Under the pieces are notes generated by a model that worked only from the letters and a program-made list of their open reading frames with translations, did not search any database and was not told the origin of the DNA. Below, piece after piece: positions 43,379-51,189 of a DNA stretch of 64,000 nucleotides. Position numbers and translations under genes: made by a program. Origin of the DNA: Paraburkholderia lacunae. GTDB taxonomy: Bacteria; Pseudomonadota; Gammaproteobacteria; Burkholderiales; Burkholderiaceae. Every line of letters starts with the position of its first letter. The stretch's first letter is position 1. Location of the stretch: contig NZ_QHKS01000014.1 in NCBI RefSeq assembly GCF_003353175.1, positions 62,001-126,000 on the forward strand, written 5' to 3'.

Positions 43379-44275
43379 CTAGCTATCTTCTTCGTGCGAC
43401 GGGTATTCGTTCCAGTGCAGTTTCTTGCGCAGCGTCGCGAAGTGGCTGTAGCCGACCGGATGCAGCATCGGCACCGTATGGCGCGAACGGCGCACTTCGA
43501 TCGTGTCGCCCAGTTCGAGCGAGGTGAACGACTGCATGTCGAAATTGACGTTCACTTCGCGGCCCGAGACGATCTGGATGCTGACCTTGGAGTCGTCCGG
43601 CAGCACGATCGGCCGGTTCGACAGCGCGTGCGGCGCGATCGGCACCAGCACGATGCCTTGCAGCTGAGGATGCAGGATCGGTCCTTGCGAGGACAGCGCG
43701 TAGGCGGTCGAGCCGGTAGGCGTGGCGACGATCAGACCGTCCGAGCGCTGGTTGTACATGAAGCGGCCGTCCACCGACACATGCAGCTCCGCCATCCCCG
43801 AAAAGCCGCTGCGGTTGACCACCACGTCGTTGAAGGCGAGCGCGTGATAGATCGGGTTGCCGCCGCGCATGATGCGCGCCTCGAGCAGCATGCGCTCTTC
43901 GCGCTCGAAGTTACCGGACAGCATCTGCGGCACGATCTCGCTCATGTCGGAGATCGGGATGTCGGTAATGAAGCCGAGCCTCCCGTGGTTGATGCCGATC
44001 AGCGGCGTGCGGTATGGCGCGAGCTGGCGGCCGATGCCGAGCATCGTGCCGTCGCCGCCGAGCACCACCGCGACGTCGGCGCGCGCGCCGATCTCGGCGG
44101 GACGCAGCGCCGGATAGTCGGTAATGCCGATTTCGGCGGCGGTTTCCGCTTCGAATACGACGTCGAAGCCACGCCTGGCGATGCACGAGGCGAGCGCGGT
44201 CAGCGGCTCGCCGATGCCCGGCGTATTGTTGCGCCCGACGAGCGCGACGGTCTTGAACTGGCTGGTCACTTGCAT
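43379..44275 (-). CDS. nadK: NAD kinase
   Basis: A 298-residue enzyme phosphorylating NAD to NADP. The diacylglycerol-kinase-like motif VVLGGDGTMLGIGR, then GINHGRLGFITDI and DGLIVATPTGSTAYALSSQGP are diagnostic. The start MQVTSQFKTVALVGR at 44275 is the family start; the frame is open 47 codons further without support. It is divergent from hrcA. Confidence 0.96.
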   Translation of the reverse strand: MQVTSQFKTVALVGRNNTPGIGEPLTALASCIARRGFDVVFEAETAAEIGITDYPALRPAEIGARADVAVVLGGDGTMLGIGRQLAPYRTPLIGINHGRLGFITDIPISDMSEIVPQMLSGNFEREERMLLEARIMRGGNPIYHALAFNDVVVNRSGFSGMAELHVSVDGRFMYNQRSDGLIVATPTGSTAYALSSQGPILHPQLQGIVLVPIAPHALSNRPIVLPDDSKVSIQIVSGREVNVNFDMQSFTSLELGDTIEVRRSRHTVPMLHPVGYSHFATLRKKLHWNEYPSHEEDS

Positions 44276-44602
44276 GCCGGCATTACACCATAGGTAGGGC
44301 CTGAAAAGAACCGCAGACAGACCCGGGAGCGGGCCGGCCAACGCAGCCTGCCAGCCCGTTGCACGATTATCGTTAGAATGGTGAAGTCTTGATGACACGC
44401 GCGTGGGCTGTGGCAAGGCTGCGCGCCAGCGGCGGATTCGCCGGGCAGGCCGCCGGCGAGGCGCCGGGCGGAGTGCCAGCCGAAGTGCGGGATCAATTGC
44501 AAAGCGCCGCCCCGCCGACCGGCGGCGCGATGGTCAGCGCCTGACGCGGTTGGCGCCGTTAGCGCTCGCGATAGTCGCGGCATTGAGCTAAAATTTTTCG
44601 TC
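44276..44602. other. Divergent intergenic region nadK / hrcA
   Basis: About 327 bases, GC-rich, with no credible gene. Before hrcA a TTAGC...GCTAA pair (44555-44591 region) recalls a CIRCE element but has the wrong spacing, 23 instead of 17 bases. No clear promoter or terminator. Confidence 0.5.
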
Positions 44603-45622
44603 ATGCTAGATCCTCGCGCACAGACCCTCCTCAAAACGCTGATCGAGCGCTATATCGCCGAAGGTCAGCCCGTCGGCTCGCGCACGTTGTCACGCTATTC
44701 CGGCCTCGAATTGAGCCCGGCTACGATCCGCAACGTGATGTCCGACCTCGAGGATCTGGGGCTCGTGATCAGTCCGCACACTTCCGCGGGCCGCATTCCT
44801 ACGCCGCGCGGCTACCGGCTGTTCGTCGACACGATGCTCACCGTCGAATCCGCCGCCGACGAGGAAGCCGTCACCCGTACCGTCAAGACTACGCTGCAGG
44901 CCGGCGAGCCGCAGAAAATCGTCGCGGCGGCGGCCAGCGTGCTGTCCAACCTGTCGCAGTTCGCCGGCGTGGTGCTGACGCCGCGGCGCAGCCACGTCTT
45001 CAAGCAGATCGAATTCATGCGCCTGTCCGACAAGCGCATCCTGCTGATCATCGTGACGCCCGAGGGCGACGTGCAGAACCGCATCATGGCGACCCAGCGC
45101 GATTTCTCCCCGTCGCAACTGGTTGAAGCCTCCAACTACATCAATGCGCACTTCGCGGGCCTGTCGTTCGACGACGTGCGCCGGCGCCTGCGTGAAGAGA
45201 TCGACGAGCTGCGCGGCGACATGACCACGTTGATGCACGCCGCCGTCACGGCCAGCACCGACGAATCCGACACCGGCGAGACCGTGCTGATCTCCGGCGA
45301 GCGCAATCTGCTCGAGGTCGCCGACCTGTCGTCGGACATGGCGCGGCTGCGCAAGCTGTTCGATGTGTTCGACCAAAAGACCAGTCTCCTTCAGTTGCTC
45401 GATGTTTCGAGTCACGCCCAGGGGGTGCAGATTTTCATCGGCGGCGAGTCGAATCTCGTGCCGATCGAGGAAATGAGCGTCGTCACCGCGCCGTACGAGG
45501 TGAACGGCAAGATCGTCGGCACGCTGGGCGTGATCGGACCCACTCGCATGGCCTACAACCGGGTGATACCCATTGTCGACATCACCGCCCGCCTGCTTTC
45601 GCTGACTCTCAGCCAGCAGTAA
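44603..45622 (+). CDS. hrcA: Heat-inducible transcription repressor HrcA
   Basis: A 339-residue repressor that binds CIRCE elements and is folded by GroEL. N-terminal winged helix MLDPRAQTLLKTLIERYIAEGQPVGSRTL, SPATIRNVMSDLEDLGL and PHTSAGRIPTPRGYRLFVD; C-terminal domain with MAYNRVIPIVDITARLLS. It heads the hrcA-hemH-hslR-grpE-dnaK-dnaJ region. In beta-proteobacteria HrcA acts mainly on groESL, while dnaK genes rely on sigma32, which agrees with the promoters seen before grpE and dnaK. Confidence 0.96.
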   Translation: MLDPRAQTLLKTLIERYIAEGQPVGSRTLSRYSGLELSPATIRNVMSDLEDLGLVISPHTSAGRIPTPRGYRLFVDTMLTVESAADEEAVTRTVKTTLQAGEPQKIVAAAASVLSNLSQFAGVVLTPRRSHVFKQIEFMRLSDKRILLIIVTPEGDVQNRIMATQRDFSPSQLVEASNYINAHFAGLSFDDVRRRLREEIDELRGDMTTLMHAAVTASTDESDTGETVLISGERNLLEVADLSSDMARLRKLFDVFDQKTSLLQLLDVSSHAQGVQIFIGGESNLVPIEEMSVVTAPYEVNGKIVGTLGVIGPTRMAYNRVIPIVDITARLLSLTLSQQ

Positions 45623-45729
45623 GCATTGGCCGCGGCGTTTCCTGCTGGAAATGATGCGTGACGGCGCGCGGCTTGCCAATCGGCCGAATGGCCAGGAGGC
45701 AAGCCGGACCCCGCAATGGACCACGCCGC

Positions 45730-45735
45730 TATAAT
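45730..45735 (+). promoter_or_regulatory. -10 element (TATAAT) before hemH
   Basis: A perfect TATAAT 51 bases before the hemH ATG. The -35 position reads GACCCC and does not match well, so the promoter is only tentative. Confidence 0.4.
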
Positions 45736-45786
45736 GAATCCCACCTGAAACCGACTCTCCGCCTTGCGCGGTACTCCCTGTTGCCT

Positions 45787-46869
45787 ATGCGCTTCGACCT
45801 CGAGCGGCCTTCGCAGAACGCCACGTCGCACCGTGTCGCCGTGTTGCTGATCAATCTCGGCACGCCCGACGCTCCGACGCCGCGCGCCGTTCGCCGCTAT
45901 CTGGCGCAGTTCCTGTCCGACCCGCGGGTGGTCGAGATTCCTGCCTTGATCTGGCAGGTGATCCTGCGGCTGTTGATTCTGCCGTCCCGCGGCCGTGCGT
46001 CGGCGAAGAAGTACGCGGCTGTCTGGATGCCTGAAGGCTCGCCGCTGCGCGTGTATACGGAGAAGCAGGTGGAGGGTTTGCGCCATCTGCTGCAATTGAA
46101 CGACTACACGGTGCTGGTCGACTACGCGATGCGTTACGGCACGCCAGGTATTCCGGCCATGCTGAACCAGTTGAAACTGGCCGGCGCCGAGCGCGTACTG
46201 CTGATGCCGATGTATCCGCAATACTCGTCGTCGACCACGGCTACGGCTTTCGACGAGGCATTCTCGGCACTCAAGCGGATGCGCAATCAACCGGAAATCC
46301 GCACGGTGCGCCAGTATGCCGATCATCCGGCGTACATCGCGGCACTGGCCGCGCAGGTGCATCACTACTGGCATCAGCACGGCCGTCCGGACTTCGCGGC
46401 GGGCGACAAGCTGGTGCTCAGTTTTCACGGCGTGCCAAAGCGCACGCTCGATCTCGGCGATCCGTACCACGAACAGTGCCAGCAAACCGGCGCGTTGTTG
46501 ATGCATGCGCTGGAACTGACGCAGGTGGAATGCCGGATTACCTTCCAGTCGCGTTTTGGCAAAGCCGAATGGCTGCAGCCGTACACCGCGCCGACACTGA
46601 AAGAGTTGGGCGCGGCGGGCGTGCGGCGGACCGACGTGTTCTGCCCTGGCTTCACCGCCGACTGCCTTGAAACGATTGAGGAAATCGGCATGGAAGTGCG
46701 CGACGAGTTCCTGCATGCAGGCGGCAAGGAGTTTCACCGGATTCCCTGTGTCAATGCCTCGCAGGCATGGATTGCCGCGCTTGGCGAGATCGTTGCGCAG
46801 AATTTGCAGGGCTGGCCGGTGCAGGCGGTGCCTGTGCCGAATACGGCGGGGGCGCAGGCGGGCTCATGA
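45787..46869 (+). CDS. hemH: Ferrochelatase
   Basis: A 360-residue enzyme inserting Fe(II) into protoporphyrin IX. Motifs: VLLINLGTPDAPTPRAVRRYL, MRYGTPGI, LMPMYPQYSSSTTAT, LVLSFHGVPKRTLDLGDPY (catalytic histidine), YTAPTLKELGAAGV and the C-terminal ECLETIEEI-like segment (DCLETIEEIGME). ATG 45787 gives the family N-terminus. No Fe-S cysteine cluster is present at the C-terminus. Its stop overlaps the hslR start (ATGA). Confidence 0.97.
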   Translation: MRFDLERPSQNATSHRVAVLLINLGTPDAPTPRAVRRYLAQFLSDPRVVEIPALIWQVILRLLILPSRGRASAKKYAAVWMPEGSPLRVYTEKQVEGLRHLLQLNDYTVLVDYAMRYGTPGIPAMLNQLKLAGAERVLLMPMYPQYSSSTTATAFDEAFSALKRMRNQPEIRTVRQYADHPAYIAALAAQVHHYWHQHGRPDFAAGDKLVLSFHGVPKRTLDLGDPYHEQCQQTGALLMHALELTQVECRITFQSRFGKAEWLQPYTAPTLKELGAAGVRRTDVFCPGFTADCLETIEEIGMEVRDEFLHAGGKEFHRIPCVNASQAWIAALGEIVAQNLQGWPVQAVPVPNTAGAQAGS

Positions 46870-47273
46870 ATTACAAGGTTTCAACCGAACCGGGCGCAAA
46901 GCTGCGCATCGACAAATGGCTCTGGGCAGCGCGTTTCTTCAAGACGCGCTCGCTGGCGGCGGATGCGGTCGACAAAGGCCACGTCCGCATCGGCGGCGCC
47001 AGCGTCAAGCCCGCTAAGGACGTGCGTGTCGGCGATCTGGTCGAAATCGAGATCGAGCGGACTGTCTGGCAGGTGGAAGTGCTGGGCGTGTGCGATGTGC
47101 GCGGCCCCGCGAGTGTCGCGCAGACGCTTTATGCGGAAACCGGGGAGAGCAAGGCCAGGCGGCAGGTGGAGCAGGAACGGCGCAAGACGTATCGCGAGCC
47201 GGCCGCCGCTTTGCACGGCCGGCCGACCAAGCGCGACCGGCGCATCATCGACAAATTTTCAGGTGGGGATTGA
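46866..47273 (+). CDS. hslR: Heat shock protein 15, S4-domain ribosome-rescue factor
   Basis: A 135-residue RNA-binding protein. The S4 motif RIDKWLWAARFFKTRSLAADAVDKGHVRIGG spans residues 14-44; a basic C-terminal tail (RRQVEQERRKTYREP) follows. E. coli Hsp15 binds 50S subunits that carry stranded nascent chains. ATG overlaps the hemH stop by 4 bases, so it is coupled. Position just upstream of grpE fits a heat-shock neighbourhood. Confidence 0.94.
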   Translation: MNYKVSTEPGAKLRIDKWLWAARFFKTRSLAADAVDKGHVRIGGASVKPAKDVRVGDLVEIEIERTVWQVEVLGVCDVRGPASVAQTLYAETGESKARRQVEQERRKTYREPAAALHGRPTKRDRRIIDKFSGGD

Positions 47274-47406
47274 ACAGCTGTTCCATCGTGGCGTGCACAC
47301 CGCCGTATTCGGTGGTGTGATCGTTGACGGCCCCGGACATGCAGATGGTCGTGGTGCCCGCGATCAGTACCAATGCGACCACCGATATTGCAAAGGTCAG
47401 TTTCAC
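47245..47406 (-). CDS. Small exported hypothetical protein (53 aa, GTG start)
   Basis: A frame antisense to the hslR tail. GTG 47404-47406 has GGGGAG 4 bases before it. The first 24 residues form a signal-peptide-like stretch (KLTFAISVVALVLIAGTTT). The remainder is polar with two cysteines and NDHTTEYGGVHATMEQLFNP. It overlaps the last 29 bases of hslR. I recognise no family. A good ribosome-binding site plus signal peptide make it more credible than a random frame. Confidence 0.45.
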   Translation of the reverse strand: MKLTFAISVVALVLIAGTTTICMSGAVNDHTTEYGGVHATMEQLFNPHLKICR

Positions 47407-47786
47407 GGTGCTCCCCTTGGGAAGATGATGCAGGACGGAAACAGGCTAATCGGTTGGAATTGCAGATTGTCGGAAAGGCTTACGTCAGATTAGGGTTAAC
47501 GTGTCTTTTCCGACGCTTTAATGGAGCATAGGCCACTTGTCGTGCGTACTCAATCTGAATCTGATTGCGGCACGATAATGGTTGTAACCGGGCATTTCCT
47601 CGGGAGATCCCTCGTGCGAAAAGTTCCGGCAGAGGCGCTTGAAATGGGTCTTTCAGGCCCCACCTGCCGTTTCGATATGCGGTAACGCGCCAAGTTGTCT
47701 GTCGCAATTTTGCAACGCACAAACTGCGTCAGCTCTGGGGCACTGCCGCCACCATTGGCTTTTATTTTTTAACGACTTTCAGCGAC
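47407..47786. other. Intergenic region before grpE
   Basis: About 380 bases, lower in GC than its surroundings. It holds the sigma32-type promoter at 47638-47665, and further left the presumed promoter for the small minus-strand ORF. An 80-codon minus-strand frame at 47480-47722 has no other support. A loose inverted repeat (GTCGGAAAG near 47467 with CTTTTCCGAC near 47502) is seen. Confidence 0.5.
47638..47665 (+). promoter_or_regulatory. Sigma32 (heat-shock) promoter of grpE
   Basis: CTTGAAA at 47638-47644, a 13-base spacer and CCCCACCT at 47658-47665. The sigma32 consensus is CTTGAAA-N11-16-CCCCATNT, so the -35 is perfect and the -10 matches 6 of 7 defined bases. It lies about 115 bases before the grpE ATG. 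Confidence 0.85.
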
Positions 47787-48371
47787 ATGGAAAACACGCA
47801 AGAGAACCCGACGAGCCAGAATCCCACGCCCGCCGACGAAACCGCGCGCCAGGCCGCCGAGGCCGCAGCATCCCAGCAGGACGCGGCCGTAGCTGCTGCC
47901 ACCGAGTCGCCGGCTGCCGGCGTCGAGGCCGAGCTGGCTGAAGCCCAAGCCAGGATCGCCGAACTGCAGGAGAGCTTCCTGCGGGCGAAGGCCGAGACCG
48001 AAAACGTGCGCCGCCGCGCTCAGGAGGATGTGGCCAAGGCTCATAAGTTCGCGATCGAAAGCTTCGCCGAGCATTTGCTGCCGGTGATCGACAGCCTGGA
48101 AGCGGCGGTCGCTCACTCGTCCGACGATCTGCAGAAAGTTCGCGAAGGCGTCGAACTAACGCTGCGCCAACTTACCGGCGCACTGGAAAAGGGCCGCGTC
48201 GTCGCCCTGAACCCGGTCGGCGAGAAGTTCGATCCGCACCGCCATCAGGCCATTTCGATGGTGCCGGCCGAACAGGAGCCGAACACCGTTGTCGCCGTGC
48301 TGCAAAAGGGCTTCGTGATCGCCGACCGCGTGCTGCGTCCGGCGCTCGTGACCGTCGCGCAGCCGAAGTAA
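47787..48371 (+). CDS. grpE: Nucleotide exchange factor GrpE
   Basis: A 194-residue cochaperone that releases ADP from DnaK. The disordered Gln/Ala/Glu-rich N-terminus is followed by a long coiled-coil helix (AELAEAQARIAELQESFLRAKAETENVRRRAQED) and the C-terminal beta wing with FDPHRHQAISMVPAEQEPNTV and the ending GYVIADRVLRPA-like segment (GFVIADRVLRPALVTVA). First gene of the heat-shock group grpE-Trx-dnaK-dnaJ, driven by a sigma32 promoter. Confidence 0.97.
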   Translation: MENTQENPTSQNPTPADETARQAAEAAASQQDAAVAAATESPAAGVEAELAEAQARIAELQESFLRAKAETENVRRRAQEDVAKAHKFAIESFAEHLLPVIDSLEAAVAHSSDDLQKVREGVELTLRQLTGALEKGRVVALNPVGEKFDPHRHQAISMVPAEQEPNTVVAVLQKGFVIADRVLRPALVTVAQPK

Positions 48372-48408
48372 TGCGCTGCGGGTGGTCTTGCGCCGGCACG
48401 CACCCGTC

Positions 48409-48825
48409 ATGACCAATATTCCCGTCGACGCCACCGCGTTTGCCGTGTTCGACGCAGGGCTAGCCGAAGCCGGGGATGAACTGGCCGTGGTGTTTTTCCG
48501 GGGTCTCGACTGCTTCAACTGAGAGATCGCCAGGAAGGCAATGCTGGCGCAGCCGGACGCGATTCGGGCGCTCGGTCCCGGAGGGTTCCACGGCAACGTC
48601 TACGAGCACCGCGAACTGGGCCGCCGCTTCCCGCTTCATGGGGTGCCCACGTGGTTCTCCTTCCATCGCGGCAAACGGCTCGGCCGGGCAACCGGCTGGC
48701 GCGGCCTTGCGCAATTCGAGGCGGCGGTCGCGGCCGCGCGGGAAAAATCCGGGCGGCCGATGCGGACGGCGTCGCGTCAGGTAGCGACAAAAGCGGAAAA
48801 AGTTCGGCTGATTGAAAAAAATTAA
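48409..48825 (+). CDS. Thioredoxin-like protein with in-frame UGA at the CxxC site (candidate selenoprotein or nonsense allele)
   Basis: A 139-codon frame from ATG 48409 to TAA 48825, broken only by TGA at 48520-48522 (codon 38). The flanks are a thioredoxin fold: ELAVVFFRGLDCFN, then UGA, then EIARKAML, and later the cis-proline motif HGVPTWFSF followed by RGKRLGRATGW. The UGA replaces exactly the second cysteine of C35-F-N-[C]. If read as selenocysteine it gives a CxxU redox centre; if not, a 37-residue fragment. The frame, GC-rich third positions and fold motifs persist after the UGA. There is no strong Shine-Dalgarno. A thioredoxin-like gene between grpE and dnaK is known in related genomes as an ordinary CxxC protein (from memory), so a C-to-A nonsense change or sequencing error is the rival reading. 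Confidence 0.6.
48523..48553 (+). promoter_or_regulatory. Candidate SECIS-like hairpins after the UGA
   Basis: Two mutually exclusive hairpins follow the UGA. CGCCAG (48528-48533) pairs perfectly with CTGGCG (48544-48549), 10-base loop starting with G, the loop beginning 11 bases after the UGA. GCTG (48543-48546) pairs with CAGC (48550-48553), loop GCG, beginning 24 bases after the UGA. Bacterial SECIS elements usually have a G at the loop start 16-37 bases after UGA; the first is a little too close, the second has a minimal stem. Suggestive only. Confidence 0.3.
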
Positions 48826-48846
48826 AGACCGTATCGCAAAAGAGGT

Positions 48847-48874
48847 CTTGAAAACGATGCGGACGCACTCATGT
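48847..48874 (+). promoter_or_regulatory. Sigma32 (heat-shock) promoter of dnaK
   Basis: CTTGAAA at 48847-48853, a 13-base spacer and ACTCATGT at 48867-48874 (consensus CCCCATNT). The -35 is perfect, the -10 is 5 of 7 defined positions, and the spacing is identical to that of the grpE promoter. It lies 95 bases before the dnaK ATG. Confidence 0.75.
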
Positions 48875-48968
48875 TGGGTGCAGGTATGAATTGAGAGCGG
48901 AGTGCCTTGCCGCCAGATGGGCAAAAAAGGCGCTTCCCGCAGCGATCAAAGTTAGGAGATTAGTAAAA

Positions 48969-50921
48969 ATGGGCAAAATTATCGGCATCGACCTCGGCAC
49001 GACCAACTCGTGCGTGGCGATCATGGAAGGCAATTCGGTCAAGGTGATCGAGAATTCGGAAGGTGCGCGCACCACGCCGTCGATCATCGCTTACATGGAA
49101 GACGGCGAGATTCTCGTTGGCGCGCCTGCGAAGCGTCAGTCGGTCACGAACCCGAAGAACACGCTGTATGCGGTCAAGCGCCTGATCGGCCGCCGCTTCG
49201 AAGAAAAAGAAGTGCAGAAGGACATCGGCCTGATGCCGTACAAGATCATGAAGGCCGATAACGGCGACGCATGGATCGAAGTGCGCGATCAGAAGCTGGC
49301 CCCGCCGCAAATCTCCGCGGAAGTGCTGCGCAAGATGAAGAAGACCGCTGAAGACTACCTCGGCGAGACGGTCACGGAAGCTGTGATCACGGTTCCTGCG
49401 TACTTCAACGACAGCCAGCGCCAGGCTACCAAAGACGCAGGCCGCATCGCCGGTCTGGAAGTGAAGCGGATCATCAACGAACCGACCGCCGCGGCGCTCG
49501 CGTTCGGCCTCGACAAGAACGAGAAGGGCGACCGCAAGATCGCGGTGTATGACCTGGGCGGCGGCACCTTCGACATTTCGATCATCGAAATCGCGGATGT
49601 CGACGGTGAAAAGCAGTTCGAAGTGCTGTCCACGAACGGCGACACGTTCCTCGGCGGTGAAGACTTCGACCAGCGCATCATCGATTACATCATCGGCGAG
49701 TTCAAGAAGGAGCAGGGCGTCGATCTGTCGAAAGACGTGCTCGCGCTGCAACGCCTGAAGGAGTCGGCTGAAAAGGCGAAGATCGAGCTCTCGTCGAGCC
49801 AGCAAACCGAAATCAACCTGCCGTACATCACGGCCGACGCGTCGGGTCCGAAGCACCTGAACCTGAAAATCACGCGTGCGAAGCTGGAAGCGCTGGTTGA
49901 AGAGCTGATCGAGCGCACCATCGAACCGTGCCGCGTGGCCATCAAGGACGCAGGCGTGAAGGTCGGCGAAATCGACGACGTGATTCTGGTCGGTGGTATG
50001 ACCCGCATGCCGAAGGTGCAGGAAAAGGTTAAGGAATTCTTCGGCAAGGACCCGCGTCGTGACGTGAACCCGGACGAGGCCGTCGCCGTTGGCGCCGCGA
50101 TTCAAGGCCAGGTTCTGTCGGGCGACCGCAAGGACGTTCTGCTGCTCGACGTGACCCCGCTGTCGCTCGGCATCGAAACGCTCGGCGGCGTGATGACGAA
50201 GATGATCAACAAGAACACCACGATCCCGACCAAGCATGCGCAGGTCTACTCGACGGCTGACGACAATCAGAGCGCCGTGACGATCAAGGTGTTCCAGGGC
50301 GAACGCGAAATGGCAGCGGGCAACAAGCTGCTGGGCGAGTTCAACCTGGAAGGCATCCCGCCGGCACCGCGCGGCACGCCGCAGATCGAAGTGAGCTTCG
50401 ACATCGACGCGAACGGCATTCTGCACGTCGGCGCGAAAGACAAGGCAACCGGCAAGGAAAACCGCATCACGATCAAGGCGAACTCGGGTCTGTCCGAAGC
50501 TGAAATCGAAAAGATGGTGAAGGACGCCGAAGCGAACGCGGAAGAAGATCACAAGCTGCGTGAGTTGGCCGATGCCCGCAATCAGGGCGACGCGCTGGTC
50601 CACAGCACGAAGAAGGCGCTCACCGAATACGGCGACAAGCTGGATGCCGGCGAGAAGGAAAAGATCGAATCCGCGCTGAAGGACCTCGAAGAAGCGCTGA
50701 AGAGCGGTTCGAGCGACAAGGCCGCCATCGAAGCCAAGATCGAAGCGGTGGCCACAACCTCGCAGAAGATGGGCGAGAAGATGTACGCCGACATGCAGGC
50801 AGCGCAAGGTGCCGAAGCTGCGGCAGCGGGCGCGGCAGGTGCGGGCGCGTCGGCGGGTGGCGCAAGCCAGCCGGAAGACGACGTGGTCGACGCCGAGTTC
50901 AAGGAAGTCAAGAAAAACTGA
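48969..50921 (+). CDS. dnaK: Chaperone DnaK (Hsp70)
   Basis: A 650-residue ATP-dependent chaperone. The nucleotide-binding domain has IIGIDLGTTNSCVAIMEG, VPAYFNDSQRQATKDAG, VYDLGGGTFDISIIEI and VILVGGMTRMPKVQ; the linker DVLLLDVTPLSLGIETLGG and substrate domain follow; the C-terminus is an Ala/Gly-rich tail ending VVDAEFKEVKKN (EEVD-like acidic end). TTAGGAG before ATG 48969 sets the start. Followed by dnaJ after 268 bases, with a strong hairpin between. Confidence 0.98.
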   Translation: MGKIIGIDLGTTNSCVAIMEGNSVKVIENSEGARTTPSIIAYMEDGEILVGAPAKRQSVTNPKNTLYAVKRLIGRRFEEKEVQKDIGLMPYKIMKADNGDAWIEVRDQKLAPPQISAEVLRKMKKTAEDYLGETVTEAVITVPAYFNDSQRQATKDAGRIAGLEVKRIINEPTAAALAFGLDKNEKGDRKIAVYDLGGGTFDISIIEIADVDGEKQFEVLSTNGDTFLGGEDFDQRIIDYIIGEFKKEQGVDLSKDVLALQRLKESAEKAKIELSSSQQTEINLPYITADASGPKHLNLKITRAKLEALVEELIERTIEPCRVAIKDAGVKVGEIDDVILVGGMTRMPKVQEKVKEFFGKDPRRDVNPDEAVAVGAAIQGQVLSGDRKDVLLLDVTPLSLGIETLGGVMTKMINKNTTIPTKHAQVYSTADDNQSAVTIKVFQGEREMAAGNKLLGEFNLEGIPPAPRGTPQIEVSFDIDANGILHVGAKDKATGKENRITIKANSGLSEAEIEKMVKDAEANAEEDHKLRELADARNQGDALVHSTKKALTEYGDKLDAGEKEKIESALKDLEEALKSGSSDKAAIEAKIEAVATTSQKMGEKMYADMQAAQGAEAAAAGAAGAGASAGGASQPEDDVVDAEFKEVKKN

Positions 50922-50946
50922 AGCCAGGTCGTATTTCGACCGTAAA

Positions 50947-50970
50947 GCCGCACACAGCCCTGTGTGCGGC
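50947..50970 (+). other. Hairpin between dnaK and dnaJ
   Basis: GCCGCACACAG (50947-50957) and CTGTGTGCGGC (50960-50970) are perfectly complementary with only two bases between, giving a very stable stem. No T run follows, so it is not a standard terminator. It may stabilise the dnaK end of a processed dnaK-dnaJ message and lower dnaJ expression relative to dnaK. Confidence 0.7.
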
Positions 50971-51189
50971 CCGGCTGCACAAGGGACTGCGCCTAGTCGG
51001 GCAGCAGAACGTGCAAGAGCGGTTATCACGCCTGGCGAGCCTTTTCGGCTCTCCGGGCACATTTGTTTTATGGAGGGCGTTGTTTTGAACCGCTGCAAGG
51101 CGGAGGAAAACAGCGGCCGGACGAGTCGTGAGACTCCAGCATTCAAGAGGAGCCACCGCGCCGCATTGCGCGAGTGGTGTTGAACCGAT

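Noticed and set aside
44555..44591. CIRCE-like TTAGC...GCTAA pair just before hrcA
   Set aside because: The true element has 17 bases between TTAGC and GCTAA with further matching inner bases (ACTC/GAGT). Here the gap is 23 and the inner bases do not pair, so I do not call it.
47480..47722. 80-codon minus-strand frame before grpE
   Set aside because: No ribosome-binding site or domain, and it overlaps the sigma32 promoter of grpE.
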